Made by a program: the position numbers and the translations under genes. The notes beneath the pieces were generated by a model. That model was given only the letters and a program-made list of their open reading frames with translations, searched no databases and had not been told where the DNA came from. DNA of 64,000 nucleotides from SG8-41 sp964521405 (GTDB lineage Bacteria > Pseudomonadota > Gammaproteobacteria > Burkholderiales > SG8-41): positions 1 to 64,000 of the forward strand of contig CAZFRR010000002.1 in NCBI GenBank assembly GCA_964521405.1. The letters run 5' to 3'. This document shows, piece by piece, positions 31,961-43,636 of the stretch (within the stretch, counting starts at the first letter, position 1; every line of letters begins with the position of its first letter).

Positions 31961-32869
31961 TCAAACCTGGTCCTCGGCGAAGCCGCGGCTCTTGACCAGG
32001 GTGTCCAGCGCCTGAAGCGTCTCGAGGAGTTGCTTCATGAGCGGCAGCGGCCAGGCGTTGGGCCCGTCGGATAACGCCTTCTCGGGGTTGGGGTGCGTTT
32101 CCATGAAGAGGCCCGCGACACCGCTTGCCACTGCCGCGCGCGCCAGCACGGGAACGAATTCACGCTGCCCGCCGCTGGAAGCCCCTTGTCCGCCCGGCAA
32201 CTGGACCGAGTGGGTGGCATCGAACACCACCGGGCAGCCGGTGTCGCGCATGATCATGAGCGAGCGCATGTCGGAGACGAGATTGTTGTAGCCAAACGAG
32301 ACGCCCCGCTCGCACACCAGGATGTTGTCTTTCCGGCTCGCCGACTTGGCTTTTTCCACGACGTTCTTCATGTCGCCGGGCGCTAGAAACTGGCCTTTCT
32401 TGATATTGACCGGCTTGCCGGTGGCCGCCACGGCGCAAATGAAATCGGTTTGCCGGCACAGAAAGGCCGGCGTTTGCAGTACATCCACCGCCGCCGCCAC
32501 CTCCGCGATCTCCGCGATCTCGTGGACGTCGGTCAGGACCGGCACCTGGAGGCGTTTTCTTACTTCATCCAGTATCTGAAGACCCTTTTCCATCCCCATG
32601 CCGCGAAAAGATTTAATTGAGGTACGGTTGGCCTTATCGTAGGACGATTTGTAGATGAAAGGCAGCTTCAGGGCGGCGCAGATTTCCTTCAATTCGCCGG
32701 CGGTGTCGAGCGCCATGCCCCGCGACTCGACCACGCAGGGGCCGGCGATAAGAAATAACGGCTGGTTAAGTCCGGCCCGAAAGCCGCACAAATCGATGAC
32801 GCCGCGGGGGGATCGATCGCCGTGCCGCGACGCCGGCGCCGGTTGCGATCGTCGCGGGCGGGAGGTCAT
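31961..32869 (-). CDS. kdsA: 3-deoxy-D-manno-octulosonate 8-phosphate synthase
   Basis: A 302-residue aldolase joining phosphoenolpyruvate and arabinose 5-phosphate to make KDO-8-phosphate for the lipopolysaccharide inner core. Family blocks: LFLIAGPCVVESRGMALD, YKSSYDKANRTSIKSFRG, VPVLTDVHE, LQTPAFLCRQTDF, NIKKGQF and MRDTGCPVVFDATHSVQLPG. The protein is some 20 residues longer than usual at the N-terminus (SRPRRSQPAPASRHGDRSP), so the true start may be internal, for example at a GTG near residue 24. It begins 7 bp after the pyrG stop. Confidence 0.95.
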   Translation of the reverse strand: MTSRPRRSQPAPASRHGDRSPRGVIDLCGFRAGLNQPLFLIAGPCVVESRGMALDTAGELKEICAALKLPFIYKSSYDKANRTSIKSFRGMGMEKGLQILDEVRKRLQVPVLTDVHEIAEIAEVAAAVDVLQTPAFLCRQTDFICAVAATGKPVNIKKGQFLAPGDMKNVVEKAKSASRKDNILVCERGVSFGYNNLVSDMRSLMIMRDTGCPVVFDATHSVQLPGGQGASSGGQREFVPVLARAAVASGVAGLFMETHPNPEKALSDGPNAWPLPLMKQLLETLQALDTLVKSRGFAEDQV

Positions 32870-32876
32870 GAGCCGC

Positions 32877-34550
32877 TCAGGCGATGTTTTTCAACCGCCC
32901 GGCATCCCCCGCCACGCCAGCCTGCTCCGTCTGGACCCGGGCGAGCGCGGCCTGCATGAATGCCTTGAACAGCGGATGTCCGTGACGCGGGGTCGAAGTG
33001 AATTCAGGATGGAACTGGCAGCCGATGAACCAGGGATGCCCGGGCAGCTCAACCATTTCACACAATCCGTCCTTGGCTGAAACCCCGCTCACCCTGAGCC
33101 CCGCCGCCTTCAGGCGCGGCAAATAGTGATCGTTGACTTCGTAGCGATGGCGGTGGCGCTCCGTGATGCGTTCCTGACCGTAGATGCGGCGCACTGCGGA
33201 ATCGGACTCGAGCAGGCATTCCTGGCCGCCCAGGCGCATCGTACCGCCGAACCCGGAGCCGGCATCGCGCCGCTCGACGCGGCCGTCCCGATCCTGCCAC
33301 TCGGTGATGAGCGCGATGACCGGATGCGGGGTATCGGGATCGAATTCGGTGCTATGGGCGCCGACCAGCCCGGCCACGTTGCGGGCGTGCTCGATCACGG
33401 CGAGCTGCATGCCCAGGCAAATACCAAGATACGGGATGCCGTTCTCGCGTGCGTAGCGAATCGCCTTGATCTTGCCTTCCACTCCCCGCTTGCCGAATCC
33501 GCCCGGCACCAGGATGGCATCCATGCTGGCGAGGCAGCCGGTGCCGTTCTTCTCGATGTTCTCGGAATCCATGTAATGGATCTTGACCTTGGCGCCGGTG
33601 TGGATGCCGGCATGGATCAGGGCCTCGGTCAGGGACTTGTAGGATTCGGTGAGGTCGACATACTTGCCCACCAGCGCGACGCTGACCGTGCGGTGCGGGT
33701 GTTCCAGCGCGTAGACCAGCTTCTCCCAGGTCGTGAGATTGGCGGGCGGGGGTTTAAGCCCCAACTTGCGGCATACGATGTCATCCAGGTTCTGCCGGTG
33801 CAGCTCGCCGGGAATCTTGTAGATGCTGTCGACGTCGACCGCCGAGATGACCGCTTCCACCGCCACGTTGGTGAAGAGCGCGATCTTCCTGCGCTCGTCC
33901 TCCGGCACCGGGCGGTCGGCGCGGCACAGCAGCACGTCGGGCTGTATGCCGATCTCGCGCAGTTCCTTGACCGAGTGCTGGGTGGGTTTGGTCTTGATCT
34001 CGCCGGCCGCGGCGACATAGGGCACCAGCGTCAGGTGGATGAAGCACGCGTTCTCGCGCCCGAGTTCGATCGCCATCTGCCGGATCGCTTCCAGGAACGG
34101 CAGCGACTCGATGTCGCCCACGGTGCCGCCGACCTCGACAATGACGACCTCGGCCTCGCCAGCTCCGCGCCGGATGAACTGCTTGATCTCGTCGGTGATG
34201 TGGGGAATGACCTGCACGGTGCCCCCGAGATAATCGCCGCGGCGCTCCTTCTTGATCACGCTTTCGTAGATCTGGCCGGCGGTGAAGTTATTGCGCTTCG
34301 ACATCTTCACGTGCAGGAAGCGCTCGTAGTGGCCGAGGTCGAGATCGGTCTCGGCGCCGTCCTCGGTGACGAAGACCTCGCCATGCTGGAACGGGCTCAT
34401 GGTCCCCGGATCCACGTTGAGATAGGGATCCAACTTGACCATCGAGATTTTGAGGCCGCGGGACTCGAGAATGGCAGCGAGTGAGGCGGCAGCGATGCCT
34501 TTGCCCAGGGAGGAAACTACACCACCTGTGACAAATATATATTGGGTCAT
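32877..34550 (-). CDS. pyrG: CTP synthase
   Basis: A 557-residue glutamine-dependent enzyme making CTP from UTP. The N-terminal synthetase begins TQYIFVTGGVVSSLGKGIAA and has the ATP loop and the SKRNNFT block. The C-terminal class I glutamine amidotransferase has the oxyanion PGGFGKRGVEGK and the nucleophile Cys in YLGICLGMQLAVIE, with the His/Glu pair in GCQFHPEFTS. I use the ATG at 34550; a longer reading adds 17 unrelated residues. It heads pyrG-kdsA-eno and is separated from ppsA by a heptad repeat. Confidence 0.98.
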   Translation of the reverse strand: MTQYIFVTGGVVSSLGKGIAAASLAAILESRGLKISMVKLDPYLNVDPGTMSPFQHGEVFVTEDGAETDLDLGHYERFLHVKMSKRNNFTAGQIYESVIKKERRGDYLGGTVQVIPHITDEIKQFIRRGAGEAEVVIVEVGGTVGDIESLPFLEAIRQMAIELGRENACFIHLTLVPYVAAAGEIKTKPTQHSVKELREIGIQPDVLLCRADRPVPEDERRKIALFTNVAVEAVISAVDVDSIYKIPGELHRQNLDDIVCRKLGLKPPPANLTTWEKLVYALEHPHRTVSVALVGKYVDLTESYKSLTEALIHAGIHTGAKVKIHYMDSENIEKNGTGCLASMDAILVPGGFGKRGVEGKIKAIRYARENGIPYLGICLGMQLAVIEHARNVAGLVGAHSTEFDPDTPHPVIALITEWQDRDGRVERRDAGSGFGGTMRLGGQECLLESDSAVRRIYGQERITERHRHRYEVNDHYLPRLKAAGLRVSGVSAKDGLCEMVELPGHPWFIGCQFHPEFTSTPRHGHPLFKAFMQAALARVQTEQAGVAGDAGRLKNIA

Positions 34551-34624
34551 CGCATAAGCCAGCGGTTCGCCTATCTTATCGGAAAACGACGCCGCGTCCA
34601 ACGCATTTCAGCGTTGTGTTACAG

Positions 34625-34703
34625 GTTCCGTGTTCAACGTTCAATGTTCCGGGCTCGAACCCTGAACTCCGAACCTTGAACCTTGAACTTTGAACCTTGA
34701 ACC
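34625..34703. repeat. Inverted repeat with period-7 arms between ppsA and pyrG
   Basis: Left arm 34625-34659: GTTCCGT, GTTCAAC, GTTCAAT, GTTCCGG, GCTCGAA. Right arm 34664-34703: GAACTCC, then GAACCTT twice, GAACTTT, GAACCTT, GAACC. GTTC and GAAC cores line up in phase all along the fold, with a loop of only about 4 nt. The right arm ends 14 nt from the ppsA stop codon. Confidence 0.8.
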
Positions 34704-34717
34704 GCGAAGGCGGGCGC

Positions 34718-37105
<2,388 letters not shown>

Positions 37106-37182
37106 GCTCATTCCTGCGGGGTGTGGTAATTTGCCGGAGCGCGAAGAGCGTTATTTTACCGGAACAACGCGACGCAGCCGAG

Positions 37183-38010
37183 ATGGCAGACCTCAAACGC
37201 ACCGCTTTTTTCGTATCCGACCGCACCGGCATCACGGCCGAGATGCTGGGGCACAGCCTGCTCACCCAGTTCGACGGGGTGAGCTTCAACGAAGTCACGC
37301 TGCCGTTCGTCGATACGTTGGAGAAAGCGCAACTGGTGGTGGAGCAGATCAACCTGCAAGGCGCCATGGACGGCGTGCGCCCGCTGGTGATCAGCACCCT
37401 CGCCCGCACCGAAATCTCGCAGGTCATCGGCCAGTCGCGGGCGCTGTTCCTCGACTGCTTCGAGATCTTCATCTCCCCGCTCGAGCGCGAGCTCGGAGTC
37501 AGGTCTTCGCACGCGGTCGGGCGCACCCACAACGTATCGGATTTCGTCAATTACCACCACCGCATCGATTCGGTGAATTACACCCTCTCTCACGACGACG
37601 GCGTCAGCAACCGCGATCTCAACGACGCCGACATCATCCTCGTCGGGGTCTCGCGCTGCGGCAAGACGCCGACCTGCCTCTATCTCGCGATGCAGTTCGG
37701 CATCAGCGCGGCGAATTACCCGCTCATCCCCGAGGACTTCAGCCGCATGCAGTTGCCGACCCCGCTGCGCCCGCTGCGCGGCAAGCTCTACGGGTTGACC
37801 ATCAAGCCGGATCGATTGCAGCAGATCAGGAACGAGCGCAGGCCGGGGAGCCAGTATGCGACGCTAGCCAATTGCGAGTTCGAGGTGCGCGAGGCCGAAT
37901 CGATGATGCGGCAGGAAGGCATCCCCTACCTCGACGCCACCAGCAAGTCGGTCGAGGAGCTCGCCACCACCATCCTGCACGAGGCGAAACTGGTGCGCCG
38001 GATCTACTGA
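37183..38010 (+). CDS. ppsR: PEP synthase regulatory protein (kinase/pyrophosphorylase)
   Basis: A 275-residue DUF299-family regulator that phosphorylates PEP synthase on Thr using ADP and reverses this with phosphate. It opens RTAFFVSDRTGITAEMLGHS (6-25) and carries the P-loop GVSRCGKT at 155-162, followed by NYPLIPEDF. The ATG at 37183 gives the usual start; longer readings enter the ppsA promoter region. Divergent placement from ppsA is conserved in betaproteobacteria. It converges with rlmB across a heptad inverted repeat. Confidence 0.95.
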   Translation: MADLKRTAFFVSDRTGITAEMLGHSLLTQFDGVSFNEVTLPFVDTLEKAQLVVEQINLQGAMDGVRPLVISTLARTEISQVIGQSRALFLDCFEIFISPLERELGVRSSHAVGRTHNVSDFVNYHHRIDSVNYTLSHDDGVSNRDLNDADIILVGVSRCGKTPTCLYLAMQFGISAANYPLIPEDFSRMQLPTPLRPLRGKLYGLTIKPDRLQQIRNERRPGSQYATLANCEFEVREAESMMRQEGIPYLDATSKSVEELATTILHEAKLVRRIY

Positions 38011-38055
38011 AGAATCCGTGATTCGTGATGGGTGAGTGCTGAGTCGTCCGGGACT

Positions 38056-38906
<851 letters not shown>

Positions 38907-38928
38907 AAGAGTTATCCCGTGATCACGG

Positions 38929-39501
38929 TCAGCCCCGCCCTTCCAGCAGCATGCGCACGGGCGCAAAGGTACGGCGGTGCACCGACGAGACCCCGTGCTC
39001 GCGCAGCGCCAGCAGGTGCGCACTCGTGGGATAGCCTTTGTGGCGATCGAAGCCGTACTGGGGGTGACGGTGGTGCAACGCCAGCATTTCCGCGTCGCGC
39101 GCCACCTTGGCGAGTATCGAGGCGGCCGCGATCGATGCCACCGTCGCATCGCCGCGCACGATAGCCTGCACCGGCACCGCCAGTCGCGGCGAATGCAGGC
39201 CATCCACCAGGACCTGCTGCGGGGTCACCGTCAGTCCCGCCACTGCGCGTTGCATCGCCAGCAGGCTTGCCTGCAAAATGTTGATCGAATCGATTTCTTC
39301 CACGCTGGCGCTGGCGACTGCCCATGCCGTGACCCGCGAGCGGATCTCGATCGCCAGCGCTTCGCGCTGGCGTGGAGTGAGCTTCTTGGAGTCGGCCAGT
39401 CCCTCGATGGGGCGCAAGGGATCCAGTATCACGGCGGCGGCAAACACCGGCCCCGCGAGAGGCCCGCGACCCGCTTCGTCCACCCCGCAAACGAGCATCA
39501 T
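38929..39501 (-). CDS. rnhB: Ribonuclease HII
   Basis: A 190-residue type 2 RNase H that removes RNA, including single ribonucleotides, from DNA hybrids. The signature VCGVDEAGRGPLAGPVFAAA (4-23) supplies the Asp-Glu-Asp metal site with DSKKL and later VRGDATVASIAAASI, and YGFDRHKGYPT follows. It starts ATGATG; the first ATG overlaps the lpxB stop by 4 bp. The lpxB-rnhB coupling is conserved in beta- and gammaproteobacteria. Confidence 0.97.
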   Translation of the reverse strand: MMLVCGVDEAGRGPLAGPVFAAAVILDPLRPIEGLADSKKLTPRQREALAIEIRSRVTAWAVASASVEEIDSINILQASLLAMQRAVAGLTVTPQQVLVDGLHSPRLAVPVQAIVRGDATVASIAAASILAKVARDAEMLALHHRHPQYGFDRHKGYPTSAHLLALREHGVSSVHRRTFAPVRMLLEGRG

Positions 39502-40661
39502 GTGGCCGCGCCACTCTCGATCAGGGGCAGCAGCGCGGAAGCGATGCGCTCGGCACTGTTCTGCTTGAGCTCCCGGGCCATGGCGGCAAAGCGCGCCTCG
39601 AGCCCGGAGCGCACCGTGGTGTCGAACATCAGGTTGAGAATCGCCTGGGACAGGTTCTCGGGAATGGCTTCGTCCTGGAGAAATTCGGGAACGATGAATT
39701 CCCCGGCGAGGATGTTGGGCAGGCCAACGTACGGCTGGTAACGGCGATTGCTCATAATCCACCAGGAAAGCCACGGCATGCGATAAGCGATCACCACCGG
39801 GCGCCCCAGGAGCGCCGCTTCCAGCGTGGCCGTGCCGGAAGCAGCCAGGACCACGTCGGAGGCCGCCATCGCCTCGTGCGCGTGGCCGAACAGCACCGTC
39901 AGGTTCAATTCCCGCGCCTCCCGCCGGTAGAGCGCGGTTTCGAACAGTTCCCGCGTGGGACGGTTGACCAGCGGCACCAGGAACTGCGCTTCGGGCAGGC
40001 CCTCCGTTATTTTCCTGGCCGTCTCGATGAAGAGATCGGCCATCTGCTCGAGTTCGCTGACCCGGCTGCCGGGCAGCAGCGCGATGATCTTGCCCCCAGC
40101 CGGCAAGCGCAACTGCTCGCGCGCCGCGGCGCGGGCAGGGACCTGCGACAGCATTTCTGCCAGCGGATGCCCGACGTAGGTGACGGGGACGCCGGCCTGC
40201 TCGTAGAGCGCATGCTCGAACGGAAATACCGTGAGCATCCTGGATACCGCTTGCTTGATTCCCTGCATGCGCCCGCCGCGCCAAGCCCAGATTGACGGGC
40301 TGACGAAATGCGCCGTCGGGATGCCGGCCGAGCGGAGCTTTAACTCGAGGCCGAGATTGAAATCCGGTGCGTCCACGCCCACGAACAGCGCCGGCGGCTC
40401 CGCCAGAAAATGCTCCGCCAGCTTGCGCCGTATGCGGGCGATTTCCAGGTAATGTCGCAGGACCTCGACGTAGCCCCGTACCGCCAGTTTTTCCATCGGG
40501 AACAACGCCTCCAGGCCCGCAGACTGCATGCGGGGCCCGCCGATGCCGGTGAAACGGGCCCGCGGCAGGCGCGACTGCAACGCCCGGATCAGGTGGGCGC
40601 CCAGCAGATCGCCCGAGGCTTCGCCCGCGACCACGCCGATGGTGAGCGGTGCCTGGGACAT
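39498..40661 (-). CDS. lpxB: Lipid-A-disaccharide synthase
   Basis: A 387-residue GT19 membrane-associated glycosyltransferase that joins UDP-2,3-diacylglucosamine and lipid X to form the lipid A disaccharide. Blocks seen: VAGEASGDLLGAHLIRAL (11-28), FTGIGGPRMQSAGL, VGVDAPDFNLGLE, FVSPSIWAWRGGRM, ALLPGSRVSELEQM and the donor-binding AASGTATLEAALLGRPVVIA. It lies 10 bp after lpxA and overlaps rnhB. LpxH or LpxI, needed between LpxD and LpxB, is not in the window. Confidence 0.97.
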   Translation of the reverse strand: MSQAPLTIGVVAGEASGDLLGAHLIRALQSRLPRARFTGIGGPRMQSAGLEALFPMEKLAVRGYVEVLRHYLEIARIRRKLAEHFLAEPPALFVGVDAPDFNLGLELKLRSAGIPTAHFVSPSIWAWRGGRMQGIKQAVSRMLTVFPFEHALYEQAGVPVTYVGHPLAEMLSQVPARAAAREQLRLPAGGKIIALLPGSRVSELEQMADLFIETARKITEGLPEAQFLVPLVNRPTRELFETALYRREARELNLTVLFGHAHEAMAASDVVLAASGTATLEAALLGRPVVIAYRMPWLSWWIMSNRRYQPYVGLPNILAGEFIVPEFLQDEAIPENLSQAILNLMFDTTVRSGLEARFAAMARELKQNSAERIASALLPLIESGAAT

Positions 40662-40671
40662 GAAGCAATAC

Positions 40672-41445
40672 TTAGCGGATGATGCCGCGCGTCGTGCCCG
40701 CCAGGAAATCGAGCAAAGCCTGGACTTCCGGGCAATCCTTGACCTGGCGCGCCAGCGCCTTCCTGGCCTGCTCCAGCGTGAGGCTCGAGCGATAGAGCGT
40801 CTTGTAGGCCCGCTTCAACTGCGTGATGGTGCCCGCCGCGAAGCCGCGCCGCTTCAGGCCCTCAGCGTTGATGCCATAGGGCTTGGCGGTGTCTCCGGAC
40901 GCGGTAATGTAGGGCGGAATGTCCTGCAGCACCACCGAGCCGATGCCGGTGATGCTGTGCGCGCCGACGCGGCAGAACTGATGGACCCCGGTGTAGCCGC
41001 CCAGGATGACATGATCGCCGATATGCACGTGTCCCGCGAGCTGCGCGTTATTGGCGAATATCGTGTGGTTGCCGATCTGGCAATCATGGGCCAGGTGGAC
41101 GTAGGCCATGAACCAGTTGCCGTTGCCGACCCGCGTGGCGCCGGCGTCCTGGACCGTGCCGCAGTTGAAGCTGCAGAATTCGCGAACGGTATTGTCATCG
41201 CCGATTTCCAGCCGCGTCGGCTCCCCGCCGTACTTCTTGTCCTGCGGTATCTCCCCGATGGAGGAGAACTGGAAGATGCGGTTACGGGCTCCGATGCGGG
41301 TATGGCCGGTAATGACGACATGCGGCCCGATCCGGGAGCCGGGGCCGATCTCGACGTGCGGACCGATAACCGAGTACGGCCCGATCTCGACGTCCCGGGC
41401 GATTCGCGCCCGGGTATCGACGATGGCTGTGGGATGAATGCTCAC
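40672..41445 (-). CDS. lpxA: UDP-N-acetylglucosamine acyltransferase
   Basis: A 257-residue left-handed beta-helix acyltransferase carrying out the first lipid A step, moving a 3-hydroxyacyl chain from ACP to UDP-GlcNAc. Hexapeptide repeats begin IHPTAIVDTRARIARDVEIG (3-22) and continue through the central turns. The catalytic-His region is YVHLAHDCQIGNHTIFANNA with GHVHIGDHV, and the helical C-terminus follows (GLKRRGFAAGTITQLKRAYK). It is 36 bp after fabZ in lpxD-fabZ-lpxA-lpxB. Trimeric and cytosolic by family knowledge. Confidence 0.97.
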   Translation of the reverse strand: MSIHPTAIVDTRARIARDVEIGPYSVIGPHVEIGPGSRIGPHVVITGHTRIGARNRIFQFSSIGEIPQDKKYGGEPTRLEIGDDNTVREFCSFNCGTVQDAGATRVGNGNWFMAYVHLAHDCQIGNHTIFANNAQLAGHVHIGDHVILGGYTGVHQFCRVGAHSITGIGSVVLQDIPPYITASGDTAKPYGINAEGLKRRGFAAGTITQLKRAYKTLYRSSLTLEQARKALARQVKDCPEVQALLDFLAGTTRGIIR

Positions 41446-41481
41446 GGCAGCGGCAGGAAGAGCGGTCGCGGCAGCAGCAAG

Positions 41482-41940
41482 TTATTCACCTTTCTCCTTG
41501 ATAGAGCGCACCGTGCACATGATCTCGGATTCCGCCGCCAGGGTTTCACCCACCCATGCCTGAGCGGCGAATTTCCAGATGCCGCGGATATGGCGCTGAA
41601 TTGAGACCTCCAGCCGCAGCGTATCTCCGGGCACCACCGGCCTCTTGAAGCGGGCGTTGTCGATCCCCACGAAAAAATACACGGAGCCGCCATCCGGCTT
41701 GGCCTGCTCGCTGTGGAAAGTCAGTATCGCCGCGGCTTGCGCCATGGCTTCGATGATCAGCACGCCCGGCATGACCGGGTAGTTGGGAAAATGCCCCTGA
41801 AAGTAAGGCTCGTTGATGGTCACGTTCTTGAGAGCCACGATGGACTTTCCCGGATCGCAGGAAAGCACGCGGTCGACCAGCAGGAAGGGATAGCGGTGAG
41901 GCAGGTACTTGAGAATCTCTTTGATATCCATGCCGCTCAC
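41482..41940 (-). CDS. fabZ: 3-hydroxyacyl-ACP dehydratase
   Basis: A 152-residue hot-dog-fold dehydratase of fatty acid elongation. The active site is visible: HRYPFLLVDRVL near the start and GHFPNYPVMPGVLIIEAMAQ, with the catalytic His and Glu. I place the start at a GTG (41940) because AAGGAG stands six bases before it and it overlaps the lpxD stop by 4 bp; an ATG three codons in lacks a good ribosome binding site. FabZ competes with LpxA and LpxD for 3-hydroxyacyl-ACP, so co-expression with them is metabolically apt. Confidence 0.96.
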   Translation of the reverse strand: MSGMDIKEILKYLPHRYPFLLVDRVLSCDPGKSIVALKNVTINEPYFQGHFPNYPVMPGVLIIEAMAQAAAILTFHSEQAKPDGGSVYFFVGIDNARFKRPVVPGDTLRLEVSIQRHIRGIWKFAAQAWVGETLAAESEIMCTVRSIKEKGE

Positions 41941-42989
41941 GACTTGCTCCTTTTCGGCTGTGCGCGTTTCTTTTCCAGGGCGCGCACGCGCTCCGCCAGC
42001 CTGGCCAGCTGGCGCAGCTGGACTGCGTTCCTGCGCCACTCCCCGTGGGGCCCGAACACGTAAGCCCCGGTATAGGTTCCCGGCTGATTGATGGACTTGG
42101 TCACCAAGGTGAAGGCGGAGATCTCGACATGGTCGGCTATCGTCACGTGACCGACTATCCCCGCCCCACCGCCGATCCGGCAATAGCGGCCGATCCTCGC
42201 GCTGCCCGCCACGCCGGTGCAGCCTGCGATCGCCGTGTGGGCGCCGACATGAACGTTATGACCGATTTGTATCTGGTTATCGAGCTTGACGCCCTCCTCG
42301 ATCACCGTGTCATCGAGCGCGCCGCGGTCCACCGTGGTGTTGGCGCCGATCTCCACGTCGTCTCCGATCACGACGCCCCCGATTTGCGGCACCTTGAGCC
42401 AGCGCCCCTCGTGCATCGCGATGCCGAAGCCGTCAGCGCCGATCACCACGCCGGAATGCAGCGTCACCCGCTCGCCGATCAGGCAGCCGTGGTAGATGGT
42501 GACGTTGGGATACAGCCTGGAACCAGCCCCGAGTGTCACGCCCTCTCCTAGTTGGCAACCCGCGCCGATGATGCAATCAGCGCCTATTCTCACGTTGCGC
42601 GCAACGACCGCGCAAGGCCCGATTTCAGCATCTCCCGGGACGGTCGCCGAACTGTCGATGACGGCGCTCGCGTGCACGCCGGGCGCCGCCGGTGGCGCCG
42701 GATTGAACAAAGCTGAAACCCGCGCAAAATAAGCGTACGGGTTGGCGCAAACGATGCGCGGCAGCGGTGTCGCGTCTCGCGCCGCTTCGCCCAGGATTAC
42801 GGCGCCCGCGCGCGTGGTCTTCAGTTGCGGGAGGTAACGCTCGTTGGCGAGGAATGCGATGCTGTCCGCGGCGGCGCTCTCCAGCGTGGCCACCTGGCGC
42901 ACCTCGACCCCGGCATTGCCGGTGACTTGTCCACCGAAGCGCTCCGCAAGTTCGCGCAGGCTGTAGGATTTACGCTTGCTGCGTGTCAT
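41937..42989 (-). CDS. lpxD: UDP-3-O-acylglucosamine N-acyltransferase
   Basis: A 350-residue acyltransferase for the third lipid A step. The N-terminal uridine-binding domain (YSLRELAERFGGQVTGN) leads into hexapeptide repeats of a left-handed beta-helix from about 105 (HASAVIDSSATVPGDAEIG). The catalytic-His segment is DNQIQIGHNVHVG, and a C-terminal helix ends in basic RALEKKRAQPKRSKS. The ATG at 42989 is used; the reading frame continues upstream without homology. It follows skp with 70 bp between them and overlaps fabZ. Confidence 0.97.
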   Translation of the reverse strand: MTRSKRKSYSLRELAERFGGQVTGNAGVEVRQVATLESAAADSIAFLANERYLPQLKTTRAGAVILGEAARDATPLPRIVCANPYAYFARVSALFNPAPPAAPGVHASAVIDSSATVPGDAEIGPCAVVARNVRIGADCIIGAGCQLGEGVTLGAGSRLYPNVTIYHGCLIGERVTLHSGVVIGADGFGIAMHEGRWLKVPQIGGVVIGDDVEIGANTTVDRGALDDTVIEEGVKLDNQIQIGHNVHVGAHTAIAGCTGVAGSARIGRYCRIGGGAGIVGHVTIADHVEISAFTLVTKSINQPGTYTGAYVFGPHGEWRRNAVQLRQLARLAERVRALEKKRAQPKRSKS

Positions 42990-43059
42990 GACCGAAAAAC
43001 GGGAAACACCGTGAACCGCACCCGAGGCCGAGCGGGATGGCCGCATCGTCGAATGCCGC

Positions 43060-43569
43060 CTACTTGCCTTCGGCAAGCGCCTTCAACACTCTCTCCGTGA
43101 CATCAAGGCGCGGGTTGCGGTAGACCGCATCCTGCAGGATCAGGTCGAATTTCTCGGCTTCGGCGATCTGCTTGATAACGCGATTGGCGCGCTCGAGCAG
43201 CGCTGATATTTCCTGGTTGCGCCGCAGGCTGAGGTCTTCGCGGTATTCGCGCTGCATGCGCTGGAATTCGACGCCCTGCCGCGCGAGATCCTGCTCCCGC
43301 GAACGGCGTTCCCCCTCGCTCAGGGTTACCGTTTCTTTCTCCAGCTGGGCCTGCAGCGACTTCAGCTGGGCTTCGCGGCGCTGCAGCTCCTGCGCGCGTG
43401 GCGCAAACTCCTTCTCGAGCTGCTTGCTGGCGCGCTCCGCCGGCGCCGATTCGCGATGAATGCGCTCCACGTCCACGTAGCCGATCTTGAGGTCGGCCGC
43501 CTGGGCCTGGGCCGCAATGGCGGTCAGCGCCAGTATCAGGGTGGCCAATATCGCGTAACGATGCTTCAA
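43060..43569 (-). CDS. skp: Periplasmic chaperone Skp/OmpH
   Basis: A 169-residue periplasmic holdase for outer-membrane proteins. The signal peptide KHRYAILATLILALTAIAAQAQA ends near 24. The mature part begins DLKIGYVDVERIHRESAPAE and then forms long coiled tentacles (EKEFAPRAQELQRREAQLKS, and EREQDLARQ-type helices), ending with the beta segment FDLILQDAVYRNPRLDVTE. Skp delivers substrates to BamA, encoded 67 bp upstream. Some sigma-E control is expected by analogy; no promoter was identified. Confidence 0.94.
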   Translation of the reverse strand: MKHRYAILATLILALTAIAAQAQAADLKIGYVDVERIHRESAPAERASKQLEKEFAPRAQELQRREAQLKSLQAQLEKETVTLSEGERRSREQDLARQGVEFQRMQREYREDLSLRRNQEISALLERANRVIKQIAEAEKFDLILQDAVYRNPRLDVTERVLKALAEGK

Positions 43570-43636
43570 GACATTCTCCTTGCGGTGGGCTTGCCCTCAT
43601 CGACGGCAGTGGCGGCGGGGGCGATCCGTCGAGAGC

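Noticed and set aside
38929..40668. A 579-codon minus-strand frame ending in RNase HII, which might suggest a fusion.
   Set aside because: The first 389 codons lie out of frame over lpxB, which has clear motifs; RNase HII starts at the ATG overlapping the lpxB stop.
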